64,000 nt of DNA from Heliocybe sulcata (GCA_004369045.1 ML213507.1:1243324-1307323), one strand, 5' to 3'. Shown: positions 25,777-38,847, numbered from the stretch's first letter. The notes: generated by a model not told the origin, from the sequence alone. Program-made: numbers and translations.

Positions 25777-25983
25777 ACGGACTCTTCTTGGGTGGCCTTC
25801 TTGCTCGCTTCCGATATAATTAGTTCTGCAGTATTATTTAATATGTCTGTGCTTGCAAGACATGCCAATGTAGTAGATATCCATCCCGACAGAACCCATT
25901 CTCGACACTCGACGCTCAAACAGGGAAACCGCAGCTGGATACACCAGTCATGGATGTGTCACAGTGCTTCCAACATCATTATC

Positions 25984-28142
25984 TCATAGAATCAGCTTTT
26001 GTACCTCAGCATTACGTGGGACTATCGAGCACTTGAAGGGAGTCGGCCGGCTGACACACGGTATCCTAGATCAGCAACTCCAGCATCCATGAAAGAGCAT
26101 TAGACTTACACGACGAGCCCATCTGTATATGGAACGTCACCTTCTGGCTGATCTTTACGTTTCGAGATATCAAACGTCGCTAGAACGCGGGAGATGACAA
26201 TCCAGATGGCAGCGTCTGCAAAATGCCGGCCAGGACAGACACTATATAGCCGTTCACTCGTCAGGACGATAGACGTTTCGCGAACATCAGACTTACCGTC
26301 TGCCTGTCCCGAATGCTGTCATAGGGTACGCCCCTCTCCGGATGGAATCATCCGGATTTAAGAAGCGTTCGGGCTTGAATTTCTCAGGTTCCTCGTAGAC
26401 GCGCTCATCCATGTGCATGGCCCTATATGATACTGAGCATGTTCGAGGAAGTAACAAGATATTACAAGAAAGCGCTACCATGTATTCATTACTATAGTTG
26501 CACCTGGAGCCACATGCAATTAGCTGCATCATGACAGACGCTCGAAGGTTTCCGCTGACGACCGACCTTTGGGTATGAAATATCCGTCGTAAGTATCCGC
26601 TTCAGTGGTGGCATGCGAGACAGCTGGGCAAAGTCATACACTGTCTCGTCAATGCACGCAGTTATTCACGCTTACAGAGAGGCGTCACCGGCCGCCACCT
26701 CAAGATCTCCCAGCAAAGCGCCTCCACGTATGGCAGAGACGCTTTGTCCTCAAACATCGGCAACCTGCTAGGCCCAACAACTCTGTCGATCTCTTCCTGT
26801 GCTTTCTTCTGCGCATCGGGATACTGCGTCATTGCGAGAAAGAATGTATCGATTGCTCCGACAGTCTGGCACAAGTGAGCAGGAGCAGGACTTCGAATCT
26901 TACCTTACACTTACTGTATCCGCACCGGCTGTGACAGGCGTCAAGAAGAGGAGGTCCGCAGACACATGCACGTACCGTTGTAAGCCGCTCCAGCGATGCC
27001 TTTCACCATCTTATCCAGTGTACGACTGTCGTCTTTTGAGGCCTGTCGTCCCAGAAGCTGTGTTGTCATGCACTCGATCCCTGAGTCAGACAACTGCCAC
27101 GGGTCAGGAATACAGTATGCGTCAATGGCAGAGACAACTAACCATATTCGATTTTGTATAATCAAAGGGCACATCCTGCATCTCCGTCACGAGGTTATAG
27201 CATCTCTGCGCATAGGCCTTGAATTGCATGCCGGGCAGCCAAGATGGAAGCTTTTTCGCTAAGGCTGGGTCTCAGAACCATCGAATTGTGTGATTGAAAA
27301 CTGGGCCGACATACCTTCTGGGATAACATCAAGGATGGCAGCGCCAGGGAAACTAGAATCAGACATCATCCTCGTCGCTTGCTCGACTATCCGCACGAAG
27401 CGATCGTTGTCCTCAGCAATCTTGTATCCGTAGAGCGTAAGCATCATATTCGCTGCAGCAAAGCTGGACGGCAAGTAAGATCCTAAAATCTGGTTGATAT
27501 AAAGCTACGCACTGCTGGACGTGGTCCATGAACTTATCCGGAGTGCGCAGGAGCCTGATCAGGAGTTCGCGCGACTTCTCAGTGGTAGTAGGGGAATAAT
27601 ACGCGGCATTATCTGCTCGGAAAACTTGGTGGAAGAGACGTCTGTACGTTCGCCATTCACTACCATATGGCATGAAGGCAAAATGGAAATCGTAACCCAT
27701 CCTGACAAAGCGCAATCCAGCTGGAGACTCGCAGTCAAGCAAACATGGAGCTCACAGATTCAGCATGTGAAACGCCGGCCGGCTCGAGTATATGTTGGAA
27801 CGCTTCTCTAAGAGGTCATTCGTAATACTCGCTGAATTAATGATGATAACATCCTCATTCAAGAGACGGATGTGCATTATGTCACCTTAACCAGAGGCTC
27901 TTCATCACTGGACAGGACGCGGGACAGTTGTGTTACATACCATACTGTCGACCCCATGCGGTATACGTCAACCAAGGATACCGCGCAGGTACCTGGAAGT
28001 AGTTGCCTATGATCGGCCATGGTTTCGGTCCTGGAGGGTAGGGCAGGCTAAGAGGGTTCACATGTTGCTGACGATAATACTTCTTGACAATGACCAAGAG
28101 CGCAGCGAAGGCAGCAATAACGAGAGCGCCGACGACCGTCAT
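25984..28142 (-). CDS. Cytochrome P450 monooxygenase
   Basis: Membrane-anchored heme monooxygenase of 506 residues from 13 exons: 27941-28142, 27756-27885, 27513-27701, 27315-27463, 27143-27264, 26976-27093, 26915-26928, 26676-26865, 26567-26623, 26479-26503, 26297-26422, 26110-26241 and 25984-26050. An N-terminal membrane helix (VVGALVIAAFAALLVIV) is followed by the proline hinge LPYPPGPKPWPIIGN. The oxygen-binding I-helix AGADTT is split over exons 7 and 8. The ExxR motif is EILRW, the PERF motif is FKPERFLNPDD, and the heme-cysteine loop is FGTGRRVCPGRHF, split by an intron after GR. All essential motifs are intact. It resembles the large basidiomycete P450 groups annotated as O-methylsterigmatocystin oxidoreductase-like; its substrate is unknown. 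Exon 7 is only 14 bp. Confidence 0.92.
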
Positions 28143-29018
28143 GGCAAGACTTGGGCAGAGAGGTGCGGAGTCTTATCGTGCTTCTACACGACATACAACT
28201 CTGAATCTATATTTCGCCCAGAACCTGCGTCAGCGCCACATCAATGTTCGAGAAGACGAACTCATGACTCACAGGCATATATATATGCCAGAAGATTGGC
28301 TTGAATTGTTTGAAATCGGCCCGTGTCTCTTCCGATAGGAAACAACATATGAAGAAATCGGCGCCCTGACCATGGTGCATAGGGTCTAATAAAGAGTTTA
28401 GTCCGCTTGCTCCAACATGGAAGGTCCGGAGCTTAACTTTATTCAACGGCCACTTCAAAGTTGAACATGAGAATCTGTCTCACCTTCAGACGGCATTCGT
28501 TGAGGACTGTCTATCGCTGGATTTCGATTGTGGGACATGTGGTATTCCCTCGGACTTCTGAGGTGTTGAGGAAGAGGCCGCTGGCGTCCATCTCTGATAT
28601 TTATGATCAACATAGTACTCAATGGAACATAAATGTCTTTTGAGTTGGTCCAGGCGGGCCAAGCTCACAGTCCGTCATCGGGCGAGCATGTTTCCTCTAG
28701 TCCGCCCTCAGTCGGTGGGGACAGCCGCAGAGTTACCGTCAGGTCGATGGTTTGAAGCATACCTGACCTCAAAGAGTCTCTGATTTCTTTCCGTATGCAT
28801 TGACCGCTTGGCTGAGGAAAAGGAGCTCAAGCGTTGGGCAGGATGCACTGAACGTTAACCAGACTCTGAATCCTGCCTGGATCGGCGATTCAGACTCCGC
28901 ACTGCGAGAAGTTGGAACGGTTGGATAAGAGTCTGAACTTTTCGACCGATCATTTGCCAGGGCCTGCCGTCTTTAACGCCTACAACGTCCTGCTCGTCGT
29001 ACCCACCACATCGCCACC
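28143..29018. other. Divergent intergenic region, P450 and NOG1
   Basis: Shared upstream region of the P450 (minus) and NOG1 (plus). No gene or clear core element is recognised. Confidence 0.4.
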
Positions 29019-31404
29019 ATGTCGACCAGCGGACTCAAGGCGATTGCTCCGGTGCCTACGGCCAATGACTTTCTGGATATTGTGCTGTCGAAAACCCAGA
29101 GGAAGACGCCGACCGTAAGTGGTGTATGCTTTAGTATTAGGAAGGAGGCAGTTAACTTTGCTGCTTTGCCCAGGTCATCCACAAAAACTTCAAGATTAGT
29201 AGGATCAGGAACTTTTACATGCGGAAAGTCAAGTTCACCCAAGATACATTCGAAGAGAAACTTGGCGCTATCCTAAATGAGTTCCCAATGCTTGATGTAA
29301 GAATCCACTATGCTTTTGCGCGAGCTGTTTCCTGATGCTGGTACAGGAATTGCACCCTTTCCTGGCCTCTTTGATGAACGTGCTTTATGACAAGAATCAC
29401 TACAAGCTTGCTCTGGGTCAGCTGCGGACGGCACGGCACCTAATCGACCAAGTAGCGAAGGATTATGTCCGGTTGCTCAAATTTGGCGACAGTTTATACC
29501 GTTGTAAGCAGTTAAAGAAGGCGGCATTGGGAAGGTGTGTGTATCCGTGATCTACATCTGCCTTGCTTGATGAGATGGAACAGAATGGCGACTATCATGA
29601 AACGCCAGAAAGATCCCCTCGCCTACCTTGAGCAAGTCCGGCAACACATCTCTCGTCTCCCCGCCATCGACCCCAACACTCGCACCCTCCTAATCTGCGG
29701 CTACCCGAATGTCGGCAAATCGTCCTTCATCAACAAGGTAACCCGCGCGGACGTCGACGTCCAACCTTACGCCTTCACTACGAAATCTCTCTTTGTCGGT
29801 CACCTAGACTACAAGTATCTGCGATGGCAGGTTATTGACACTCCTGGAATCCTCGACCACCCCCTCGAGGACATGAACACGATCGAGATGCAAAGTATCA
29901 CCGCACTCGCGCATCTCAAATCATGCATCCTGTACTTCATGGACTTGAGCGAGCAGTGCGGGTACAGCGTTGAGGCGCAGTGCAAGCTCTTTCACTCAAT
30001 CAAGCCCCTCTTCGCCAACAAGCCTGTCGTCCTCGTCATTAACAAGATCGACGTCACCCGTCTGGACGATCTGGACGCGACAAACAGGGCACTCGTGCAG
30101 GAGATCATCGACACCGAGAACGTCGTTTGCGTGCAGGTCTCGTGCTACTCCGAAGAGGGCGTGATGGAGCTGAAGAACAAGGCCTGCGACGCATTGCTTG
30201 CCCACCGCGTTGACTCGAAGATGAAGGGCAGTAAGGTCAACTCGATTATCAACCGCATTCATGTTGCGCAACCCAAGGCGCGGGATGATCTCGTCAGGGA
30301 GCCGTTCATCCCTGAAGCAGTGAAGAACAAGAAGAAGTATGATAAAAACGACCCTGAGAGAAGGAGACTCGAGAGGGACATCGAGGCCGAAGAAGGAGGT
30401 GCTGGCGTGTATAACATGAATATCAAAAGTGAGTTGTCGGGATCAGTTCTCTTTACACTGGCCCTTATGATACTCCCTGTGGTTCAGAGAACTACATGCT
30501 CGCAGACCCCGAGTGGAAGATGGACGTCATACCCGAGATCATGGACGGCAAGAATGTTGCGGACTTCATTGATCCCGATATTGCCGACAAGCTTGAGGCG
30601 CTTGAGCGGGAAGAGGAGAAGCTGCAGGCAGAAGGCTTCTACGACAACGACCAGGACATTGTGAGCTTGTTACGCGTTTTGAAGCCGAAGTGGCCCTGGC
30701 TCATCGTATCACTTAGATGGACTCAGAAGACGAGCGCGAAGCCGAGGAAGCGAAGGTCGCGCTAGACGCCAAGCTGCGCTCTCAACATACTAAAAAGTCG
30801 ATGAAACACTCAGCCCGCCTACCACGCACAGCAGGCCTGCGCACGCTCTCCGAGTTGACCACTGAGCTCACAAAAGCCGGTTTGGACCCAAGCCGGATAC
30901 AGGAGCGCGCAGAGATGCTCGCAAAGGTCCGCAGCGAGCAGCGGAAGCGCAAGAGGGACGACGAAATGGACGTGGATATGGACGGCGAGGAGGCGGAGGG
31001 CGACTGGATGGACGTGGATGGCGAGGACTCGCCGAATAAGCGGGTGAAGGCTAACTCTGGGGCCGCGGTTACCAAGGGGAAGAGGGAGCCGCGGTCGAAC
31101 AGGCAGCTTGCTGGAATGCGGGACGAAGCGGTACGTGATGTCAGCTGGATGATTGCAGCGATGTGTTCTGATGAGGTTGGTGTTTACAGCAAGCGTCGAA
31201 AGCCGTCAAGCTACGGAACCTTGGGCAGAGAGAGCGGAATATGCAGGCGAGAGCGGGAGAATCGGATCGGCATATCAGGGTCAAGCTGGTATGTCCTTAT
31301 TCAATTTTCAGCAGTGCGCCTTCATTGCTCATGCGCACTGCGACTTGCAGCCCAAACATCTGTTCTCTGGGAAGCGGAAGATGGGCAAGACGGACCGGAG
31401 ATGA
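29019..31404 (+). CDS. NOG1: Nucleolar GTP-binding protein 1
   Basis: Essential GTPase for 60S ribosomal subunit maturation, in nucleolus and nucleus. Eight exons (29019-29114, 29174-29296, 29347-29534, 29584-30428, 30488-30660, 30717-31130, 31190-31288, 31351-31404) encode 663 residues. The N-terminal helical domain ([29 protein letters not shown]) leads into the Obg-like GTPase domain: G1 GYPNVGKSS, a switch region with [10 protein letters not shown]3 DTPGI and G4 NKID. The C-terminal half is charged, with [15 protein letters not shown], acidic [19 protein letters not shown] and a basic end [17 protein letters not shown], as in yeast Nog1. The start codon has the context CCACCATGTC. Length matches the family. 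Confidence 0.95.
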
Positions 31405-31820
31405 TGTCTTCTGCTTCATGTGTTTGTCACTCTGTCTGCTTCATTCTCAGTATGTACGTTCACTGCGTACAACATGAGTACGCCGGAGATCACTTATAAA
31501 CCGGGAGCTCTCGGTACTCGTATATGATTATTCACGCTGGGCGGCCATTTATCCCAGCTAACCATGAATTCAGTGCGCGAATAGTGGGTACACTCGTGTC
31601 TACATTAAGGGAAGATATATGGCAGCACAACAAATATCGAAAAATGTCCCCAACCCATTGAAAGCGGTACATGAGTGATAATGATACAAGAGTCCCCAAC
31701 CAAGAGTTCCCAGTGTGCAAAGCCAACGAAGAAATGCCTGTCAATGGCCGGCTCGACAGGGTATGCTGCGTGTCCACAGCATTGCTGCCGCTTACCGTGC
31801 CGGGAGGTACGAGCTTGTTT
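31405..31820. other. Intergenic between convergent genes
   Basis: 3' flanks of NOG1 and the surface protein. Nothing further is recognised. Confidence 0.4.
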
Positions 31821-33697
31821 TTATCCTGACTGACTACTGGTGGTCGCCCCAGTCGGACTGGGAATAGAGAGATCACCAGGGGGAAGTACGGGGTCTCCGA
31901 TCGAAGGATTGCCGTTCCAGTACAAGCTCTCGGCGGAGGGGTTCCTGCTGTGTCTGGAGCCGAGCGAGCTGACGCTCGCCCGGAATGGGTCGTACCCTGC
32001 TGCGCGGACGGGGGTTGGGATGAGGTTGGACGGGTCTCCCCGGGTTAGTGGGGGAAGGCTGATGTAGGTGTATTGGTGGCCTGGGGATGGGGAGGGAGAG
32101 GGAGAAGGGGAGTGTTGAGGTGTGGTAGGGTCGGAATGAGGCTGAGTTGTCAAGGGATGATGTTAGTAGCTCGGACTGTAGGTGATAAGTACTCGACGCA
32201 CGTTTGGGAGATGGGGATGCGGGTATGGCTGCGCGGTCGTCAGGACAAGTTTAGTAATCCTACGATATGCGACAGGGTACGGCACTCACATCAGGAAGCT
32301 CCGGCTGCGTCGGAGAAGGGGGCTTGATCTCGAATCCAACATCACCGCCCGCTTCAGCCCTATCCGTGCGCGGGGACTGCACGGCCGACGACTCGATGGT
32401 AAAGTCAACCCCAGGGTTTTGCGAGATGAGCAGAACACTCTGTTCCTCGTCTTCATGGCTGTGTGTCGTTCGCCCGATGACCATGGTGGACGAGCGGGAC
32501 GCGGCCTTGGTGCTCAGATCGGTGTCGTCGATGCGGAAGCCCTGGCGTCGCGGCAGCGAATGAACAGGTAAGGGCGATTTGCCAGAGAATATCTTGGTGT
32601 GGAAGGAGAGCGGGGAGGTTAGTTTGGATCTGGGTGCGGGCTTGTGGTCGATGCCACTGCCGGACGAGTCGGTGGAATACGAGGACAACCGGGATGGGTG
32701 CTCTGGCGGCTCCATGTCTATCACCCATGACTCGAGGCGCTCGTGGATCACGGGGCTTGGACCGCGGCGGAAGCGGCTGAGGAAGCTGTTGCCTGCGTTT
32801 GCGTGGGTGTAGGGGTTCCGATGCTTCGAGCGGTACCACAGGAACAAGGCGACGCATACCAAGAAGACAGCGAGACCCGTCAGGATTGGCAGCACGATTT
32901 GAACGGGTGACCAGGGATCTGACGCTGCCGCTGACCAAGTAGAAGATTTAGAATAGCCGACCAAGCTCACGAAATGACGATACCGCCTACCAGACAGGGC
33001 TCCTTGGCTGTTGAAATTGGCCGATGACAGGTCGGCAGAAGCCCACATTGGGACATGGACAGATACGTTCGCTATGGGATAATAGTTCGTGACGTTGATT
33101 CCTTGAGAACTACACTTGCTGGTCCAGTTGGAGAAGAGAGCGGTATTTGCGTCGGGTCTCTGGCACAGCTGGCAGGCACTCAGAAGGTTGTACACAGCAG
33201 TATTGCTGCGCAGCGGTGTATAAATGAAATCAGTGTTGTATCTGATAGCTAAAGGAGAGCCACATACCAGGAACAAGTCGAGTTTGCATAGGCGTCCAAC
33301 CATCTACCAGCACCGGACTCATCCAACGAACCTAGTACGAAGTCCAATCGGATCAATGCGTGTCGTAGCTCACGACTCACCGAGATTCGGGAAGCAAGGA
33401 TACAATAGCTGCCTCGCTACCGCGCATGGACTGTCTCCCTCGTCGTTGTTAAGCTGGAATTGCCGCAGCATTCAGCTCAACCGCACTGCTTTACTCGGTT
33501 AGCAAGCACGTACTGGAGACACCTGCTGCTTGCATGACGCTTGTCCGGTCTGACACAGATAAGGACAAGTCTCAGTAAGCTTCCGGGGCAAGCTGTCAAA
33601 ATTGTCGGCGTACTTGGGCATTCTCCTCCGCGTTCACGAAGCTCGGCAGCATGGAACATATGAGAGCTAGCAGATGGAGTGGCAGGACGCCATGCAT
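31821..33697 (-). CDS. Secreted/single-pass plasma-membrane protein with Cys-rich ectodomain
   Basis: Predicted type I membrane protein of 481 residues. Exons are 33614-33697, 33523-33570, 33381-33453, 33268-33331, 32991-33205, 32290-32930 and 31821-32141. The signal peptide MHGVLPLHLLALICSMLPSF ends near VNA-EEN. The ectodomain has paired cysteines (TCPYLCQTGQASC, ACQLCQRP) and sequons NST, NWT, NVT and NVS. One membrane helix (VLPILTGLAVFLVCVALFLW) is followed by a basic stop-transfer sequence (YRSKHRNPY). The long cytoplasmic tail is rich in S, P and T. This layout is common in Agaricomycetes and I do not know a function; a surface sensor or wall-linked protein is plausible. Splicing of the first three exons is less certain than the rest. 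Confidence 0.72.
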
Positions 33698-36246
33698 ACT
33701 CCTTTCGACGACGTCCGGGGCGACGAGGAGAATATCAGAGGCAAGATACCAGCCAGCGCCTCACAGACGACTGCAACCGAGAGAGCGCTGGCCGTGGCTG
33801 TCTCCGATATAACTCTCCATGTCCACAACCAGATTAGCACCACTACGCCTCGGCTATCATTCAGTACGCCATTCCAATGATCCCATCAACGGGGACCGTG
33901 GTCCGTTTTTGTGTTGGCCATGGCACAACTGCACAACTGACGACTGACGGACGATGTAGTCTCAAGTCGATACTCTCTTGGAAAATTTGGTGTTTCATTG
34001 ACGATGTAATATACTCGTTATGCCACAGGCTCATGCACGGCTCTATCGCAACTTTCCTACCAGGGTCCCAAGTTATATGAAGTGTTGTCCTGAGAACTCC
34101 GGACCTAGGATCACTTGCACTTGCAAGGGAACTATATATTGGAGGCTTCCACTGCTCTCTCACTTTTGTCGACGTTGCGATAAGGTGCGGACGGGGAGTA
34201 GGTAAGTAGTGCATCTTATGACCCGAGATACCCGAGCGCTCATAGCTTTCTATCAGTTCGGCGAGACCGAGGGTACAGTATTGATCCTTTATATCATCGG
34301 CGTAAACCAAGTCCTCAGTGTCTTACCGGCATCTGTAGCTTGGGTGCACTGTACAGACAAAGCTAAGCGGAACGACAAACAAAGGAGGAAATATCGCCTT
34401 GGACGCGCCGAGTTAATCGGAACTCTGCGACATTACATTAGGATGTCGCTCCCCATCGCAACCAACGTGGAAGCCCGACGATGAATCATTACAGGTAGTT
34501 CCCCCTGACCTACTGACGCGAGAATAGTGTGCTGCATGCGCCACGGGGACGGTTAAGACCGTGACTTTAGCTGCTGGCAGCCCGTTCGGAAGAGCACCCA
34601 TAGCTGCGGGGACGGGACACAGCCGGGTCTCCTGAGGATAGAGTGGGAGCGACAGATTTCCTATTGAATCGCAGGCCTTCAGAATTCCTCAGGTAATGGC
34701 ACTGTAGAGATCTGGAACGTATGGGCAATACGCCAGTATTGATATCACCTATGTGCATGCAGAAAGTTGACTGGCGCTATCTGTTCGTTGAGCGGTCGAC
34801 ATTCGTGCAAAAGAGGACGCTGGGCAGCGGGATGCACCTGTTGTATCACTGGCGATAGGATATAATACCAGTTGGGACTGTCATAACGACAGTAAGATTC
34901 ATGGCGTTGCCGATGTGTGGCTCGAAACTCACCTCCAAGCGCTACGTCGCCTTCAAAGGAGCATACGCTTATACAGGTTGGACGTGACTCACTAGAGATG
35001 CCTCTACAAGGTCGGCACCAAATGAGGAGCTGGATCATGATATTATGACGGACGGTTATGGTGCATGAATGCGACGCACCCAGGAACACCCCACAGGGCA
35101 GCAGAATGTATCATATATTTGAACATATGTGTTGCGCGATGCAGGAGGTGCTTGAGACTACGAATCCCGACGGATATGACCGGTGGAAGTACACCTAAGT
35201 AGAGTTAGAATGCTGAGTTACTATGCGAATCGGTAGCTCCGTAAACGAACCCTCACAGTACAGGTGCTCCATATACCGGCGCTAAGTGCGTCAAGCAGAG
35301 AGACAAGCTTGGTGCGGAGCCAGTTTAGTGACTCACAAGCTTGCCCTACCACCCCGGCCAATGGCGGACTCAGTGCCGGTCGCTGGGTCTGCCGCCATAT
35401 TTAATACGGAGTAGTATCACCAATCGGTAGCATGTAATCAGGCATACAGACGTACGTGGCCATGTCCTGCCGCACTGTGAAATGGCATTGTTACCCATTT
35501 CGGTGGGCGGCATAGGCTCATTCAAAGAGCAAGCTGAGTATTTTGGACGAAGATGCGCCCCGAGCCTGAGTATCAAGAAGACCGGCACGCTGACATTGGT
35601 GGCGCTCATCGTTTGCATGCCGAATCTCTCTAATGTTGGATTTTTAGAGAAGATAGGTTTCCTAACAGCGCTCGACGTTAAGCAAGGTCAGAACTGTCCT
35701 TCTCTTCCCCGCAGACTGAGGGTCGTGGGGCTTCATCAGCAATCTGTCAAGGCTACGGAACAGAGCAGGAAGTGGCACGGGAAAGGTGGTGAGCCTGCCT
35801 TGCATTGCACTCACACGCAGATGCTGAAAACCTGTGACCATCGTCAAGTGCTGCGCTCTTTAGCAGTTTCGAGGCCAGATGATCCATTTAGCCATGTGCT
35901 TACCTACCAGTACGACCCTGGTGTCCGTGGGGTACCTGGTATACTTATGCAGAGACCTGTCCATCAGCAAGGGCAATAGAGCACAACTGAAGTGCTGATA
36001 TCCTCGGTGGATATAGTTCCAGGAGTTCGCCGCTGTGGGAGAAGAGGAGCAAGGACGAATTCGTATGTCACGGAGGCAATATACGTGCCCTTGACTAGAG
36101 CCCATGTATACATGTTCCTTGTTCAGTATCGGAGACTGAGATCCCTTGAGGTATTGCGACGTTGGAAATATGGCTAGGAGACGTTGACAATGCCCTATAC
36201 ACGTTAGGAACCACGAGAATAGACGGGCAACTCCGGTGAACGTCCA
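33698..36246. other. Gene-poor 2.5-kb region
   Basis: Only short open stretches without recognisable motifs on either strand. I looked for a second copy of the neighbouring 7TM gene and of the surface gene and found none. It may hold old repeat debris. Confidence 0.4.
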
Positions 36247-37769
36247 TCACGAGGAAAACGTGACTGGGCTGCTCCATCGCCAGAACATCCAGGAGCGCAC
36301 AATATCCTACAAGATGTCAGTTCTGTATCCTAGCTAGCCAAGCGATTGTACGAACCATGCCAATACCGGCAGTAAGAAACGCAGCGACAGGGACTGCCAT
36401 ATTCATAGAGTCAGGATCAGGATGCAGCCGCGATCAGCTGCATGATTTCCCTACCAAGAGCAAGGAGAATGTTACCCGCCACGCTCTCAGGGTGCGAACT
36501 GATTGTGCTTTTAGATGTGAAGAGCATCGAGACGCTTCAAGGAGTAGTCAATACAAAGTGTAAGCGAGCTGACGGAGGCAGCCGTACCAAAACGCTACAA
36601 CAGCAGCCACAGTGAAGCACGCCACACGCAGTAAGAAAGCGAGAGAGGACTTCTGGGGATTTTCTGCATAACGGAACTTAGGCCACTGGCGGTACACCAT
36701 GACTGCCGTATATACTGTCAAAAGTACATATGATCAAAGGTTCGGACTCAAAGTAAGGGCCGCTCACTTTCGCAGGGCATGCCCACGACAGCTGCCAGAG
36801 CCACTAGCAAGCTTGACACTTTACCCCTATAGGAAGTCTGACTTAGCGTGATACTCTGGAGGTTGGAATGAGAAGACTCCGACTGTGTCCCTGCATCAGA
36901 ACGGCAATAAAAGATGCCTCTGATAATTAACTCGGGTTGTGCGAGACCCAGCTGCACTCGTATGTTAGAGGGATCCGCGCAAGGGCAATTACTGGCACTT
37001 ACCTCAAGTGCTTCCACTATTACAATAGCAAATAGCACATAGGGACATAATAGCAGCTGCCTGACGGGTAAATGTAGAGCTCTTCGGGAAAGATACAGAC
37101 AGACCCAAGAAACATGAATGGTCCTGGATTCCTGGTCTTCGTGCAGTAAAGCACTCATACTGAAGTGGAGCTGACCATGAAGTGTCAGCGCACGCTGGTA
37201 ATGCGTTTTAAAATGCGGCACTCACGTGGACAACTAGAGCAAGAGTGGCGAACGAGGTTCTGCCGGGTGGTCCACGTCGATGTAAGCAGATGATAGCAGG
37301 ACCTCAGGGCAGAATATTCACAGTACAGGCACGCCATAAATGAGGACAGATTGGCATAGACAGAGTGAGAAAGGCGGGTCAGGCGTCGTCTCGTATCCAG
37401 AAATCAATCTTGCCGAGGAGAGAAAGGTAAGTAATAGAGGAAGAGGATTACCGCACAGAAGGACGTACAGAAGAGTATATGAGAGGCAGCTAATGATCCA
37501 TGATACGCAGAAGCTTATCCAAGTCGGATGCCGCTTCACCCTGAAGGAAATACACATCGTGGCGGTTGATATTATCAAAGCAAGTCCAGCACCGAGTTGT
37601 AACGCCATAAAGAGCCTGACGAGTGCGAGATCGTTGCTCTGGAGAGTAAGATCTAAAGCAATTCCTATTGTCAATAATTGTCACAGCATCAGCATAGCTT
37701 GCTACACTCGCCCGAGGAACGTTGATAAAGGACCGATGAACTTGAACGAGCGGGAGTATACTGAACCAT
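36247..37769 (-). CDS. 7TM receptor-like protein of Agaricomycete family
   Basis: Polytopic membrane protein of about 345 residues. Exons are 37734-37769 (least certain), 37322-37638, 37226-37259, 36884-37170, 36768-36826, 36588-36714, 36455-36534, 36356-36393 and 36247-36306. Hydrophobic segments and family-like motifs include LVRLFMALQLGAGLALII, KRHPTWISFCVSWIISCLS, PDPPFSLCLCQSVLIYGV, ATLALVVH, VRQLLLCPYVLFAIVIVEAL, VYTAVMVYRQWPKFR, RVACFTVAAVVAFCVSMLF, and a cytoplasmic end DIVRSWMFWRW. These match a large group of orphan 7TM proteins found in Agaricomycetes and often called GPCR-like; ligand and G-protein coupling are unknown. There is extra sequence after LLCG (about 23 residues), with no usable intron to remove it. 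The frame is intact otherwise. Confidence 0.68.
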
Positions 37770-38847
37770 TGCAGGCAGGGAGTGTCGTCAACGAAAGATA
37801 GCGGATAGTCGAAGAGATTGTGGGAGGGGATCTCTCCCTCTAGCGAAGCATCTTATGGTGGCCCCGGAATAATTAACAGATGGATCTTCCAATCATGATT
37901 TCCTAGGATAGATACCCGCATGTTCGTATGCACCGGTAGCGAACTAGTAGGCGGGTGACAAATTTGAGTCTGCGGAGAGCTGAACATGCGGGGCGTTTCA
38001 TCGTAAATAACTATCAGTTATGATGTCTGAATCAATCAATGGAGTATAGACTCTCACCATCAGTTCAACTTGAGATCGTGAGCTATCGATAGCTTCTGTT
38101 GGAGACCCGCAGGGCTCGCGACTTAAGAATCCTGGCGCTGCGCCTAGTGCAAATATTGGCAGCATCTACGTAATATTTGTGGACGACGGGCCAGACCACG
38201 ACTGCCGCGAGGGGCAAGAATGCAGCTTGATTCAGTGATCCTTGACGACGGCAGCCCTTATCAACGAAGGGCTTTACTTCGCATAATGCTAAACAACCGC
38301 ACCTTTATAAGCCGGATACGGTCAAGACTTCTCGTGCAGATTTTTATATCCTATTGTTCTACGACTCCTGTCGATATCATATTGCTCGCTGCCTCGAACT
38401 CGGAAGAACGTTGATAGACTTCAGGAAAGGATAAAGCAAAGCTTCTGGCGGTCTTGTCTGTGCAGCAACGCTATACGTTGCAGTAGAGATCGCCACGAAT
38501 CCAAAAATCTATTGTCATAATTGCATGTAAGCATATCGGGTACACGGATACAAGAGTGATAATCGTCTCGCTAGTCGTGAGGCTCGCAGCCAACAGCGGT
38601 AGAAATGGGGAAGCAAGAGAAAGGCGGAAACAACATATGTACATATCAAATGTAAGTATGCACCAAGAATAGCGAGTTCGCGCTCGCCTTGAAAGGGATA
38701 AAAAGTGCAAAAAAAGTTCCTCCGCATATGCGATATAACAGCGAAAGCGGGCCCTGCACCGCATTCCAAGGCGACATAAGATAAAGATGGAATGAAAAGG
38801 GAGAAGCAGATGACAATCGTCCGAACCTTTACATCGGACGTCGGATC
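37770..38847. other. Intergenic, about 1.1 kb
   Basis: Lies between the 3' end of the aminopeptidase gene and the start of the 7TM gene, both on the minus strand. No supported gene. Confidence 0.4.

Noticed and set aside
23014-25785. LTR retroelement or virus-like element in the repeat patch
   Set aside because: No reverse transcriptase, integrase, capsid-like or long terminal direct repeats seen; the structures fit a DNA transposon and gene fragments.
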